Source of the DNA: Siphonodentalium dalli
Taxonomy: Eukaryota; Mollusca; Scaphopoda; Gadilida; Siphonodentaliidae
DNA length: 64,000 nt
Direction: 5' to 3'
Assembly (NCBI GenBank): GCA_032622095.1
Contig: CP136069.1
Location: forward strand, 126,251,450-126,315,449
A model generated the notes under the pieces. The model did no database searches. It saw only the letters and a list, made by a program, of their open reading frames with translations, and had not been told where the DNA came from. This document shows positions 1 to 10,393 of this stretch, piece after piece. Made by a program: the position numbers and the translations under genes. Each line of letters opens with the position of its first letter. The stretch's first letter is position 1.

Positions 1-629
1 CTTTAAATAGATGAGAATAGTAATCGGTTTTATTTTATTAAATTTACGTTTTTTAAAAGGTTATCATTGTCAAAATATGTTTATTGTATCGATAGATGCT
101 TACAGTTGATAAGTAGGTTAACAGAGCTCGCTAATAAGTCAAGTCATTGAGATAGTGATGTAACACACATTCCACCGGCCGTTAATTTCCCGGGGGTTAG
201 GCACTTCTGTGTACAAATTGCTGGTTTGGACAGGGACTGTCCGCGTCATGCGAAACAGACATTACGTTATTATCGTATTAGAGATACACGTTGATTCATT
301 TAAATAAATCGCCAAGAATACAATTTCAATTCAGAATTTTATTAATTCCAACTCGAAGTTTGCGTTATGTGCTGACAATGTCATTGGACATTATCTGGTC
401 TTCGGTGAAAAGGACAATTTACTTGAACGATTCTGGCTAATTCGGTAGACGGGCTTTTCCATCGTATTTGTAAATTGATAAAGTGGTTTTAAGAGTTTCC
501 AAAAAAAAACATTTCGCTTTCAATAGTAACTTCATTTTAATAATGACAACCGGGGGGTATAAATCTCCAGAGGAATTCCGAAATATCCATGCAGAACGTG
601 TATCAAAATGATATCCCCTTTATAGTCGG
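1..629. other. Unassigned AT-rich DNA
   Basis: No coding frame, RNA gene or repeat that I can recognise. AT-rich with short homopolymer runs. Reported only so the gap is accounted for. Confidence 0.6.
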
Positions 630-1590
630 ATTCCTTATGTCGAAAAAGATTGTCGCGCGTTTTCAGAATGTTAAAAGCGATATGAGAACAGTTTATATAG
701 CACCAATGTGTCTATTTTCAGAATCTACCTGTTTCCAGCTTGATATTTTAGTGGAAACAGGTTTGTGTGAGGCTTTTGTTTGTGTACCCCTCTATTTTTT
801 TTTCCCGTCCACCTGGTAATAAAAACATGCTATTACGCATAGCAAGTTCGGTAAGTGGCTTTCTTTGTTCTTGGATATCGAAAAACATGGGGAGATCTTG
901 CCAAAAATTACTTAATTACATATCTTAATGTGGAATTTTATCAAAATTCATCAGACGAATTGCATTTATGACTGCATTTTCAATTTTCTTTCCCAAATAT
1001 TAAGGTATTGTATATTCTTAGATTCAGCTATATCACATATAGACGAACATGAACAATCTGCAAGGATATCTTGATCATATGCCACAAACAAAACTTCGAT
1101 ACATCGGATTTTGGTGAAGATATCGCAGAAAAGCTAACCCCCACCCTCGCTGATTTCACAAGTCAGATTCCTTTGGTCGAAAACAACGGTCGCGCCATTT
1201 CGGATTGTCTAAGACGACATGCGAACGGTTTATTTATCAATAGCATGTCTACTTTCAGAGTTTACCTGTGTCCAGTTGAAATTTTATTGGAAAACAAGAG
1301 TTTTTGGACTGTTTTAAGAATTTAAAGAGCGTTTACTTATTATACACATATTAATCCTCATAACTGACCTTCTGGTGGAGTCTGCGAGTTGAAATTAACA
1401 AAGGTATCAAATATGGCGGTCTACTTTCAGAGTCTATTTGTTTCCAGTCTGGCATTTTAGTGGAAACAAATTGTTTGGACGGTTTTAAAAATTTAAAGAG
1501 CGTTTCCTGATTATACACATAGTAACTAACACCATTATCCTTTTCATGAATTGTGTAAGTTGAAATTGTGCACATATGTCAAGTATGACT
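630..1590. repeat. Degenerate tandem and dispersed repeat with an ACTTTCAGAGT word
   Basis: The segment near 630-780 is recognisably similar to 1,180-1,310 (shared words GTCGCGC, TTCAGA, TACCTGT and TTTCCAG in the same order). The part from about 1,248 is then repeated in tandem from about 1,421 (period ~173 bp). Both tandem copies contain CTACTTTCAGAGT, then a TTTTA-TGGAAACAA-type stretch, then AATTTAAAGAGCGTTT and TATACACATA. Copies are clearly diverged. Short open frames overlapping this region are not conserved between copies and are unlikely to be genes. Confidence 0.7.
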
Positions 1591-2077
1591 CTGAAATGTA
1601 TTTTTGAGAATGGTGTCGTCGGACAAGACTCCGCTGGTACAGTACTACAGTTGCGAACAAAACTATCGTTGGACCCTATAGAGAGTTTGACAATTTACTC
1701 AAATATTCACAGTGATGGAACTTAATGTCTGTCATATATGCATGGCTCTTACATATGATCTATCGTAACTACATGTGATTTTACAAAATTAACATGCAAT
1801 ATAGTCAGGCCACCAGATACAGTAGTTGATAAAAAATGTGGTTCACATCAATCATATACATCACAATCACGTGATTCGGTGATAATGTCCAGCTATTATA
1901 CAAATGCAATGTTTATCAAGACTAAAGTTTCAGGATGTTATTGTAAAATTGATTGATGGTATTTTTTTCATCAATTGACAAATTTAATGTGTATTGCCAG
2001 GACGAAGTACCGCATAAAACGGAGTTGTTTGCTAAGTAATCTGGGAGTCATATTTATGTAAGTGTCAGTCAAAACTT
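1591..2077. other. Unassigned DNA
   Basis: Non-repetitive, AT-rich, with no supported coding potential or structured element. Confidence 0.5.
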
Positions 2078-3236
2078 TTAGGACATGGGAATATATATTT
2101 TTATTTCGTAGCCACGAAATACTAATTCGTGGCCACGAAATAACTAATTCGTGGTCACGAAATAAATAATTCGTGGCCACGAAATAACTAATTGTGATAT
2201 ACGATCGTCAGGCCCATTTGTTTAATGGAAGCGAACAGAGATGATCTGGTTGTAGCTGTCCACCATCTTGGAATGAGCCACGACGATTTGAGATAAAGGG
2301 TGTTGTAGGGTGGTCCGTAAAACAAATTAAGTAATCACCCCTTTCACCAACCCGATCCAAAGTTGCCGCCGTCCTGGGGTGGGTTACAGAGGCACCCACG
2401 ACATTCAGTGTATATTGGGGCCACCCTACATCACCAAGTATACCACATCAAACGGTTAAGGGGTCGATAAATTGTACAGGTGTCATATTTGAACCCATAT
2501 GGGTTGGCCATTTTGGGTCGGGGATGGTGACAGCGGGTGAACATTTAGTTTGTCTCAGGGGTCACCCTACAACACACTGTATTCGACCTAAAAAGGGGGG
2601 ATTGCATGTTATCATATATGAACCCCTCTGATCAGTTATCATTTTCGCTCGAGGAGGCTGAAGGTGTGAAAATTTAGCTTGCTTTGTTAGCCACGGTACA
2701 AGACCCTTTATTTGATCTATATCAGCCAAGTGACCGAGAAATAATGTGTACCCCATTTGACCCCTTCAGAGCAACGACCATTTTGGATCTGGTATGGTGA
2801 AAGGGGTGAATATTTATAAGCTTGTTTTGGGCCCACCCTACAAAACCCCTTATTTGACTTAAATCGGTCAATATACCGAGATGAATGCATGGCATTCCCA
2901 TTCGATCCCTTGTGGTAACAACTAATGAATATCCAGTGTGTTTTGGAGCCACCTGACCCGTGTTTTCCCGTTCTCTCGAGGCTAGTGTATACATAGGACG
3001 TCCATATCCCCATAGAGCCCGGGTCCCATGACATAAGGTGTTTATAGTAGCTTCTCTGCGATCGTACGCATTGTTTCTATAACATCATCAAGTTAGTATA
3101 ACCATACCGTAAAGGTATCTGGCTATATGCAAAGGTCAATCAGACATTTCGTGGCCATGAATTAGTATTTTGTGGCCACCAAATTAGTTATTAGTATTTC
3201 GTGGCCACGAAATAAAAAAAAAAATTCATGTCCTAA
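2078..3236. mobile_element. ~1.16 kb non-autonomous DNA element with GTGGCCAC-rich inverted ends
   Basis: The left end reads TTAGGACATG followed by AT-rich sequence and then several copies of the 18-bp palindrome ATTTCGTGGCCACGAAAT (about four, 2,105-2,190). The right end is the inverted equivalent: three to four copies (3,145-3,212), then an A-rich run and CATGTCCTAA. The interior holds diverged ~130-140 bp repeat units marked by CCACCCTACA (near 2,420, 2,565 and 2,830). No transposase frame is visible. I read it as a MITE-like or foldback element; a clean target duplication was not identified. Confidence 0.7.
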
Positions 3237-5179
3237 ACCAGCCACCGTAGCTTATGGATCATTCTGTTTTAGTATTAAATTTGGAGAAACCCGACCAGCG
3301 TAAATGTAACAACTACAACAACTCATCTATGCCAATGATATGTTTAGCCATATAATATTATATGTGGATATAGGGTGGTATTGTTTAAAAATGTTAAACA
3401 ATGATATCACATCCATGTGTATTGCTAAGTATTGCTGGGTTTATATAGATGGTTGTTCTATAATTACTGGTCGGGTTTATCCAAAGTGGGAGTTTAAATT
3501 ATGTTCATCTGATGATAAAGAAAACACTTTCTCCGTCCACTCGATACCTCCCCGGCATACATGTTTTACATACTAAATTAACACCTTAGTAAACATAACA
3601 AATCTCGCCCTCAAATACTTTGCCACAAAAATAAATTGTCAGTATAAATAGGCACGACATATCTGGACACTTTCTAAGAGATAATTTATTTATAAGAAGA
3701 TATATATATGCGCATGGTGTGCTTGGACTTATATATAGTACAACACAGTAAGATACAAGTGACACAGTGCGGGGACAATACTGTGTCGAAAACATAGTTA
3801 AGGGGAACCTTCCATCGTCCTTCATAGTGTACCATGGCTCCATCTGTTGTGAACAAACCATCGACTTAGGCCTAATGTGTCGTTCTCCCCCAATAATATA
3901 CTTGGCTTTGAACCGATCAATACTATGGGCCATGGTATTTTCCAGTAAATTAGATAGTGTCTATAGTCAGATGGTATTGGTTATGTTCAAATGGTGACAC
4001 AGATATGAAACTGTGCATGTTTGTGCCCCGTGGGCCATTGATCATGATAAGATCAAGAAACTTAGTCTAGGAGAATACCAGGAATTCACTGGAAATTGCA
4101 ATTATAGCTTATAGGGTCGTAATTCAACGTTGGCGTTTCCGATACAGTTAATACCCAAATGTGAAATTTGAGATATACCTGGTCGTCAAAATGAACCAGA
4201 TGTCTTATTTAAGGTTAGCAACGGTTGCTAATCAAATGCCACAATTGTGTACTAATCATTCATTGGTATTTCCTTAATTTAGTCAGTGGCTAATCACATG
4301 GTGCTGGTTTTTTTTCAAAGTTGGGCACACGCATGTCTAAAACTATAGGCCTATATATATGCAGCCATGTTGTGCATAGGCCACTGATCATTATAAGATC
4401 GGGAGACTTTGCCACCGATCCCCATAGCTCATTATTAACGGTTACTAAGTACCAACTCGGAATGCAGGAAAATGCAACTATGGTTGATACCTATTTTACT
4501 CATTAAGCTCTACTTTAGTAGAAATTCGAATTTACTTGATTTGCACAGCTATAGCGTGGAGATTAACTGTGGTCAGAATATTGATGGTGAATGTTGGGTT
4601 TCAGTCGCTGCACTGAAGTTGGTCAAATGTAACTGGCGTGGGAAGCGTGAAAGCAAAGCCTATGCCGCTATACTAAAGATCTCAGCTGCACCGAAATGTC
4701 CGTTTATCAGTAGCACAAATCCCGCGAAAACACAGATTATCTCAGTGCATATGGGATAGACTCCGATGACAACGATTGAGTTATAATGACAACGAACAAC
4801 TACCATCTACAGTATACCTGTGTATTTGTGACACTACATCCCGTTATGATCAACGATGTGGTTTCAAAACTAGTCAGTGGACAACAAGACATACAAGTAT
4901 CAAATTAAACAATGGTATAATATGTAATCACATCGTGAACAGTCTTGTTGTGAATATTTTTATTTGATTCTGATTCAACAGGCTGCATATTATCGAAACT
5001 ACAAAACCATTCGACACTTACTTTTGCCAATTACTGTATCTTGAGGCATAACTATATCATATGTTGCAACATTAAATCACGGATAGTTACAGTGGGTAAA
5101 ACACGAGTGTTAAACTTCATATATAGATGTGCACGATTGCCAATAAGTGATATTACAATCAACGTTTGAGCATAATACG
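3237..5179. other. Mostly unassigned DNA with a faint ~335 bp duplication
   Basis: Segments near 4,020-4,080 and 4,360-4,420 share the order TGTG-GGCCA-TGATCAT-ATAAGATC and look like an old duplication. Otherwise I see no gene or structured element. Open frames here are short and lack splice or codon support. Confidence 0.45.
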
Positions 5180-5520
5180 AAATTCTCCATAGGGTTAAGT
5201 GTTAAATTTTGATCGCAACTGTAGCCAGCAAGAATTAGCTGATCACATCCATTCTTTTTAAAACTGCGACTGTATTTCATACTTAGTATTTTTTAGGAAT
5301 ATCAGAACGTGCATACCATCATACGCAAAATGGCGCCATTTATCCAAAGTACTAGAATCTCCATAGGGCTCAGTGTTAAATTTTGATCACAACTGTAGCC
5401 AACAAGAATGAACCGATCACATCAAAAATACATGTAATGGTCATGTCTAGTAGTTTGGAGAAGTTTAAAATCGCACCTATCACCATACGCCAGATGGCAC
5501 CATCTATCGTTTTCTGTAAA
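5180..5520. repeat. Two-copy tandem repeat, ~175 bp period
   Basis: TCTCCATAGGG followed by GTGTTAAATTTTGATC and CAACTGTAGCCA occurs near 5,186 and again near 5,360. Each copy is followed about 120 bp later by a CATACGC-ATGGC-CCAT-TATC stretch. The copies are diverged by substitutions and small indels. Confidence 0.75.
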
Positions 5521-6590
5521 TACGAAACGCTCTCTAAATGATGTTGACCCCGATTTAGGCCGACCCGCCAAAATTCAAGAATGGAAACAAGTCAATCCTG
5601 AAAACACACCTACTATGTATACACAAGAAAACCATAGTCAGAAATGGTAACGCCACCAAGATTATGGTATTACATATAAATAGAAATTATAAAAAATACA
5701 TAAAATATTTTGATAACAATTGCGTTTAAACAAGTAATCCTTCAAATTATTACTAACAAAGTAAACGACTGTGGGGTCACGCAACAGATTATAAAGACTT
5801 GGACTTAGTATACTGTAAATACTAAAATTTAAATGAAATAATTAAAAGATAAAATTTAGCAAGTAGTAAAAGTTAATTTTCTCATTTTTGTTTTGGTTAA
5901 ATAAAGCAATAATTTAAATGTAACATTTGGTTTTTAAAAAATGATTGACCGTGGCTCTTCCAATAATTGCGCGACTGACCTGGTCAATTGTTCTTAAGAA
6001 GTTGTTTTGAGAATTACTATGGAGGGAAATAGTTGTGGCTGTGGCTTCGCAAGTAATTACCTTGGTGACGTGATGTTAACAAATCTGAACTCCAGTTAAC
6101 CAAGGACGCTTTATACCAAATATAAGGTGAATTATTAATTCTTTAGAAGTTGTTTTAAGATTTACTATGGAGGGAAAGAATTGTGGTGCTGGCTTCGCAA
6201 CTATTTGACCTCATTGTAACAAATATAAATATTAGTCACTCAGGCAATAGATGTATCTATTCTGTATATTAACTTATTGGGTCTTACGTGTCTTGAGATG
6301 TCTAAATAGTTTTCGATGGACAGATCGCGCAAGGGACCCACGCCAATCTTCTCTGTTGGGATTCCAATTGTTGGCTCATTAAATAGGCACATATGCTTAA
6401 GATACAGTCGCACGCTCCCGTAAGTCGGGTTTTGATTCCAGTTAATGAAAATATCATTGAAATAATCGGTTTCCCCCAATAAACATCCATATATTGAATA
6501 TACATGTTTTGGAGCAGAATTAGGCAGTCCATATTGGACGCCATCATGGAATTTATTTTGTTTTGTTTTAATTTTCACACATAATTATTA
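5521..6590. repeat. AT-rich stretch with a ~145 bp two-copy repeat
   Basis: GAAGTTGTTTT followed by TTACTATGGAGGGAAA and a GTGGCT/GCTGGCTTCGCAA stretch occurs at about 5,999-6,060 and 6,146-6,205. Around it the sequence is AT-rich and unassigned. The open frames at 6,240-6,578 on the minus strand are not supported as genes. Confidence 0.55.
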
Positions 6591-6638
6591 GTTATATGGA
6601 TGGAGTTCTCATTAAACCTCACATCCTTGTATTGATTA

Positions 6639-6767
6639 CAGTAATACCCAAAGTAATTGACCACTTAACCACATCATAATTATTGGTAATTTTTCAGGAT
6701 TTGAAATCCTGAAAATTTACCAATAATTTTGCTGTGGTCAAGTGGTCAATTACTTTGGACATTACTG
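6639..6767. mobile_element. Palindromic CAGTAAT/ATTACTG MITE, copy 1
   Basis: A near-perfect hairpin of 129 bp flanked by TA. It begins CAGTAATACCCAAAG and ends with the inverted equivalent. The arms contain TTGACCACTTAACCACA and TTTTTCAGGATTT. It belongs to the same family as the copies at 39.9, 43.2 and 44.8 kb. The TA flanks agree with Tc1/mariner-type target use, but no family was confirmed. Confidence 0.85.
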
Positions 6768-6813
6768 TATGAGGATTGAGTTATCATTAAACCTCAACTC
6801 CTTATATTGGTTA

Positions 6814-6938
6814 CAGTAATGCCCAAAGTAATTGACCACTTAACCACAGCAGAATTATGTATTTTTTCAGCATTTACAATCCTCAAATTACCCATTATTC
6901 TGCTGTGGTTAAGTGGTCAATTGCTTTGAACATTACTG
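6814..6938. mobile_element. Palindromic CAGTAAT/ATTACTG MITE, copy 2
   Basis: Same hairpin as copy 1, flanked by TA. The spacer between copies (GATTGAGTTATCATTAAACC and onward) is itself repeated. The three copies therefore arose by tandem duplication of element plus flank with a ~171-175 bp period, not by three insertions. Confidence 0.85.
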
Positions 6939-6984
6939 TATGATGATTGAGTTATCATTAAACCTCAAATCCTTATATTGGTTA

Positions 6985-7113
6985 CAGTAATGCTCAAAGT
7001 AATTGACCCTTTAACCACAGCATAATTATGGGTAATTTTTCAGGATTTAGAATCATGAAAAAATACACACAATTTTGCTGTGGTTAAGTGATGAATTACT
7101 TTGGACATTGCTG
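6985..7113. mobile_element. Palindromic CAGTAAT/ATTACTG MITE, copy 3
   Basis: Third tandem copy of the hairpin element. It is slightly more diverged in the right arm (TTGGACATTGCTG instead of TTGGACATTACTG). Confidence 0.85.
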
Positions 7114-7379
7114 TATGTAGATGGAGTTAAACCTCACATCAGTGTGTTTGGGGATTTGGACCTTGACTTGGGACCTTTGGTTTTTAACGCAACAAATGCG
7201 CGTACACCTTACACACAAATGTTTTATGTAACCAGAGTTTTTCTTGGATAAGATGAGTTTGAAGCCTGCTTACATTTCAAAATGTTGTCAGTTTTGTATT
7301 GTCTGCAGCGGATCCCGACGCGTTGAAGCAAAAGTTACAAAAGATAAAATGTGTATGTGACGAGACTATAATACAAATG

Positions 7380-8120
7380 AAAAAATAATTTGAGGGAGGG
7401 GTGGGCGATACAGGGAACTAAGGGTTGAACCGATATAAATTTGTAGAGCAATAACGACCAATGTTGACATATTATGCATATCAACTCTACTGTTGCAACA
7501 AGGCTATACAATAGGGGGGTGCCAGAATCTTAGTCATCTCTATATAGTGCCAGAATAGTCATTTATGGAGTTCTATAAGATGTTGGGTTGGTTATATGGA
7601 CTCAGAGAAAAAAGGGGTTTGTACCGATGAAGTTGATGAACTGACATAAATTAGTGGATCGATGTTGCCATGTAATGCATCGTGATCGACTGTACTAAAG
7701 CAGCAATTATATAAAATTGGGGGGGGGGGGTCTGAAATTATCTCTATAGTTGGCACCAGGATTATATAGAAAGGAATAGCAATTGATATACATATAAGGC
7801 ATACTATAGTAATACCATAGACATATAAGTACAAGTATCACGATATAAAATATTACGTAACATGACTATACACCGATGAAAGAAATAAATAAATTGGACC
7901 GGGATTAGAGGTTGGGTTGGTTATATGTGGATAATTGGATATGGAATTCATACCGATGAAACGATACAAATTAGTGGAGCGATAAAGACACTTACTGACT
8001 TAGTCAGGCTACGCGGGGGAAATAGGGGTTGTTACGATAGACCGAAATAAATTTGTCAAGTGATAATGACCAATGTTGACGTATAAAGTAACGCGACTGT
8101 ACTGTCACACAATTATCAGG
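7380..8120. repeat. Degenerate repeats with a CCGATGAA / AAATTAGTGG motif
   Basis: Recurring order of ACCGATxxAA, AxAxAAATTxGTxGAxCGATAAxGxCxAATGTTGAC and (in two copies) a CGACTGTACT word, seen near 7,429, 7,622, 7,871, 7,950 and 8,034. Spacing is irregular. It includes a poly-G run at about 7,721-7,730. Confidence 0.5.
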
Positions 8121-8139
8121 TAGAACCGGTCAAATATGA

Positions 8140-8375
8140 CAGGGTACAGCACGTAATTATTTCCTAGATCGAAGAAATGATTTTTTTTTTCGATGATAAA
8201 ATTTAACATTAAAATTGATTTATGTCTATAAAACTGTCATTTTTCAAAATTTTGAGCTGAAACTTGGTGTGTATGTGTATAATACTACTATATTCTTAAA
8301 ATGACAGAGTTCAGCGCGTAATTATGTTTTAGATGGAAGAAATTGAATTTGTTTTCGATAACAAATTTACAGCGT
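8140..8375. repeat. Two-copy repeat, ~165 bp period
   Basis: AGxGCGTAATTAT-TT-TAGAT-GAAGAAAT followed by TTTTCGAT(A)A occurs near 8,149 and 8,314. Diverged copies with an AT-rich spacer. Confidence 0.55.
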
Positions 8376-8636
8376 GTACGGCCTACGGGTCATTGAGTAT
8401 GCTCAATTTTTGTAAACAAACTTTTATCAATAGCCGTTTTGGTCAAACTAAACCTTCTTCGACCGGGACAGCAGATCCGAATAGTAGCTAAGATGTATTT
8501 AGATAGAATTATCAAAAGAATATGACCGATCAGGGTACATTTTAACAGAATAGAGTGGAGAAATCTTGGTGATAATTCCAGAAAATAAAGATGTAGGAGA
8601 ATCACAATTAAACTTCCCACAATGCACTTCACTAAA

Positions 8637-9083
8637 CCAGGGGTTCGCAATGGGTTACACATTATTTTCAGTCTATCAGATTATTTATATTTTCAACAAC
8701 AAGTGACTTTAAGTTTACAATTTCAGCCTGTCCTGACTCTATCGATACGATTTAACACATTTTCAAAAACGTATTATACACCGGTGGCGTTAACTTTACA
8801 ATTTAAGCATCTACGTGATTCTATCGGTACGATTGAGTAAGGTACAAACAAGAATACATCAGGGGCTCCCAATGGGTTATATATTATTTTCAGTCTATCA
8901 AATTATTTATATTTTCAACAACATATTATTACACCGGTGACTTTAAGTTTACAATTTCAGCCTGTCCTGACTCTATCGATACGATTTATCATATTTTCAT
9001 AAACATATTATACACCGGTGGCGTTAACGTTACAATTTCGGCATCTACGTGATTCTATCGGTACGATTGAGTAAGGTACACAA
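8637..9083. repeat. Two-copy direct tandem repeat, ~220 bp unit
   Basis: The unit starts at CAGGGGTTCGCAATGGGTTA (first copy) and CAGGGGCTCCCAATGGGTTA (second copy). It runs through TTTCAGCCTGTCCTGACTCT, TATACACCGGTGGCGTTAAC and GATTCTATCGGTACGATTGA. Copies 8,637-8,854 and 8,857-9,083 are close to identical apart from small indels. Short open frames on both strands follow the repeat and are not credible genes. Confidence 0.85.
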
Positions 9084-9367
9084 AATCTCCAAGAATACAT
9101 TCGCCCTGTACACCACACAATATCAAACTCACAGAAGCTAGAAACACCACAGGTGGCGTAATAATCCGTTTTCAGATCGCTTTTAACAAACCAAAAATGC
9201 AAAATAACAATTAGGACTATTAGTTAATTTCACTGCAGCGCTATACCTCTTTATTTCCGAATTAAACATTACTCTTTTTTATGAGAGCGACACTTCAGCT
9301 ACATTCCATCTGATTCAAACATTGATTATCTTTAGCGTGCGCTGGTCATGTTATCTTGCCAGCACGA
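9084..9367. other. Unassigned DNA
   Basis: Nothing recognised. Confidence 0.5.
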
Positions 9368-10150
9368 CCCATATAAAATGTACCCGGTAGAACTGGTAAA
9401 ACTGGGGATTTACTCGATTTAACCCCTGACATATCCCAGTATACCCGGATCAAATAATAATTTACCTTGGTACAACACATGTAAAAGCCATTACACCGGG
9501 AATAATTTTATACCTGTAAATACAAATGGTATTTACTAATTGGTGGGAACAAATTTGTGTTAAATATCACAGTGGTTTCATAGTACAGCGTAAACTGAGG
9601 GTTATTATTTGTATAGTAATTTATGAATATATCAACATTGCATTAATAGTTTAGCAATTAAGTTTCATCGCCTCTCAATCATACCATTTCGTCCGAATAC
9701 GGATACTGCGACCGGGGGTGACACGTTGTGGTGTTGGGTGGCTTACTGGGTGTCTCCCCCGCCAACTTTGGTCAAAATATTATTTCAACAGTTGGAAATT
9801 TCATTCTTTCCTGAATTTTCTGTACATATTTGGGGGTTTATGGGTCAAATATTAAAAGACAACATGACCTTCTAACACTAAGAAATAATTTTTTTCTCCA
9901 ATTATTTTCTATATTCCAGGACAGAAAATGTGGCTATTTTTAAAATGAGAAGAAATTACCTCACTGGAAATGTAGTTGCAAGGTATACCGGTACAATACA
10001 TAGGCACTAAACATAATGAGTATTTTTAGTTCCTATATCATGTAGCTAGTATAACTTGCAACTATATGTTACTTGCCTGGTGGAATTTGCAAGTGTTTGT
10101 AATCAAACTTTTAACCAAACTCATGATAGTAAGTGCTAACGCATACTGTA
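9368..10150 (+). mobile_element. Left part of an old, internally deleted relative of the 19.6 kb element
   Basis: Position 9,368 begins CCCATATAAAATGTACC, which is the first 17 bp of the terminus of the 33,416-53,055 element minus one A. The following ~170 bp has the same degenerate ACCCxGG/TTTACC texture. From about 9,822 the sequence matches 51,561 onward (TTTGGGGGTTTATG, AGACAACATG, CCTTCTAACACTAAGAAATAAT). Near 9,955-10,130 it matches 51,845-52,080 (ACCTCACTG, GTAGTTGCAAGGTA, ACTTGCCT, CAAGTGTTT). The left end is thus fused to right-side sequence, as expected for a deletion derivative. Inferred from shared words only. Confidence 0.6.
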
Positions 10151-10346
10151 TTATTATAGAGGATCTGCAACGAGTCCTTAGTTTATAGCGTAATTTACAA
10201 AACGTGTCCAGTAAATTAGGTCCTGACAGAGCCTTTGACGAATTCGAGAACTAATTTACTCGACGAGTTTTGTAAATTCTGATATGAACTGGGAACGAGT
10301 TGTAAATTATATTAATTACGCGATACAAAACCTCGACAAAACATAC
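10151..10346. other. Flank of the giant foldback element, with a small hairpin
   Basis: Contains TTTACAAAAC (about 10,195) and its inverted form GTTTTGTAAA (about 10,268), a possible short foldback. The last 8 bp (10,339-10,346, AAACATAC) are the left target-site duplication of the element at 10,347-22,571. Confidence 0.6.
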
Positions 10347-10393
10347 AACTCCATGAATTCAGTTCCCAGTTCCCTGTTCCCTATTCTCCTAAA
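10347..10393 (+). repeat. Left terminal inverted repeat of the foldback element
   Basis: The sequence pairs with 22,525-22,571 in inverted orientation, except for a 6-bp duplication (TTCCCTG-TTCCCT) present only on the left. Confidence 0.8.
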
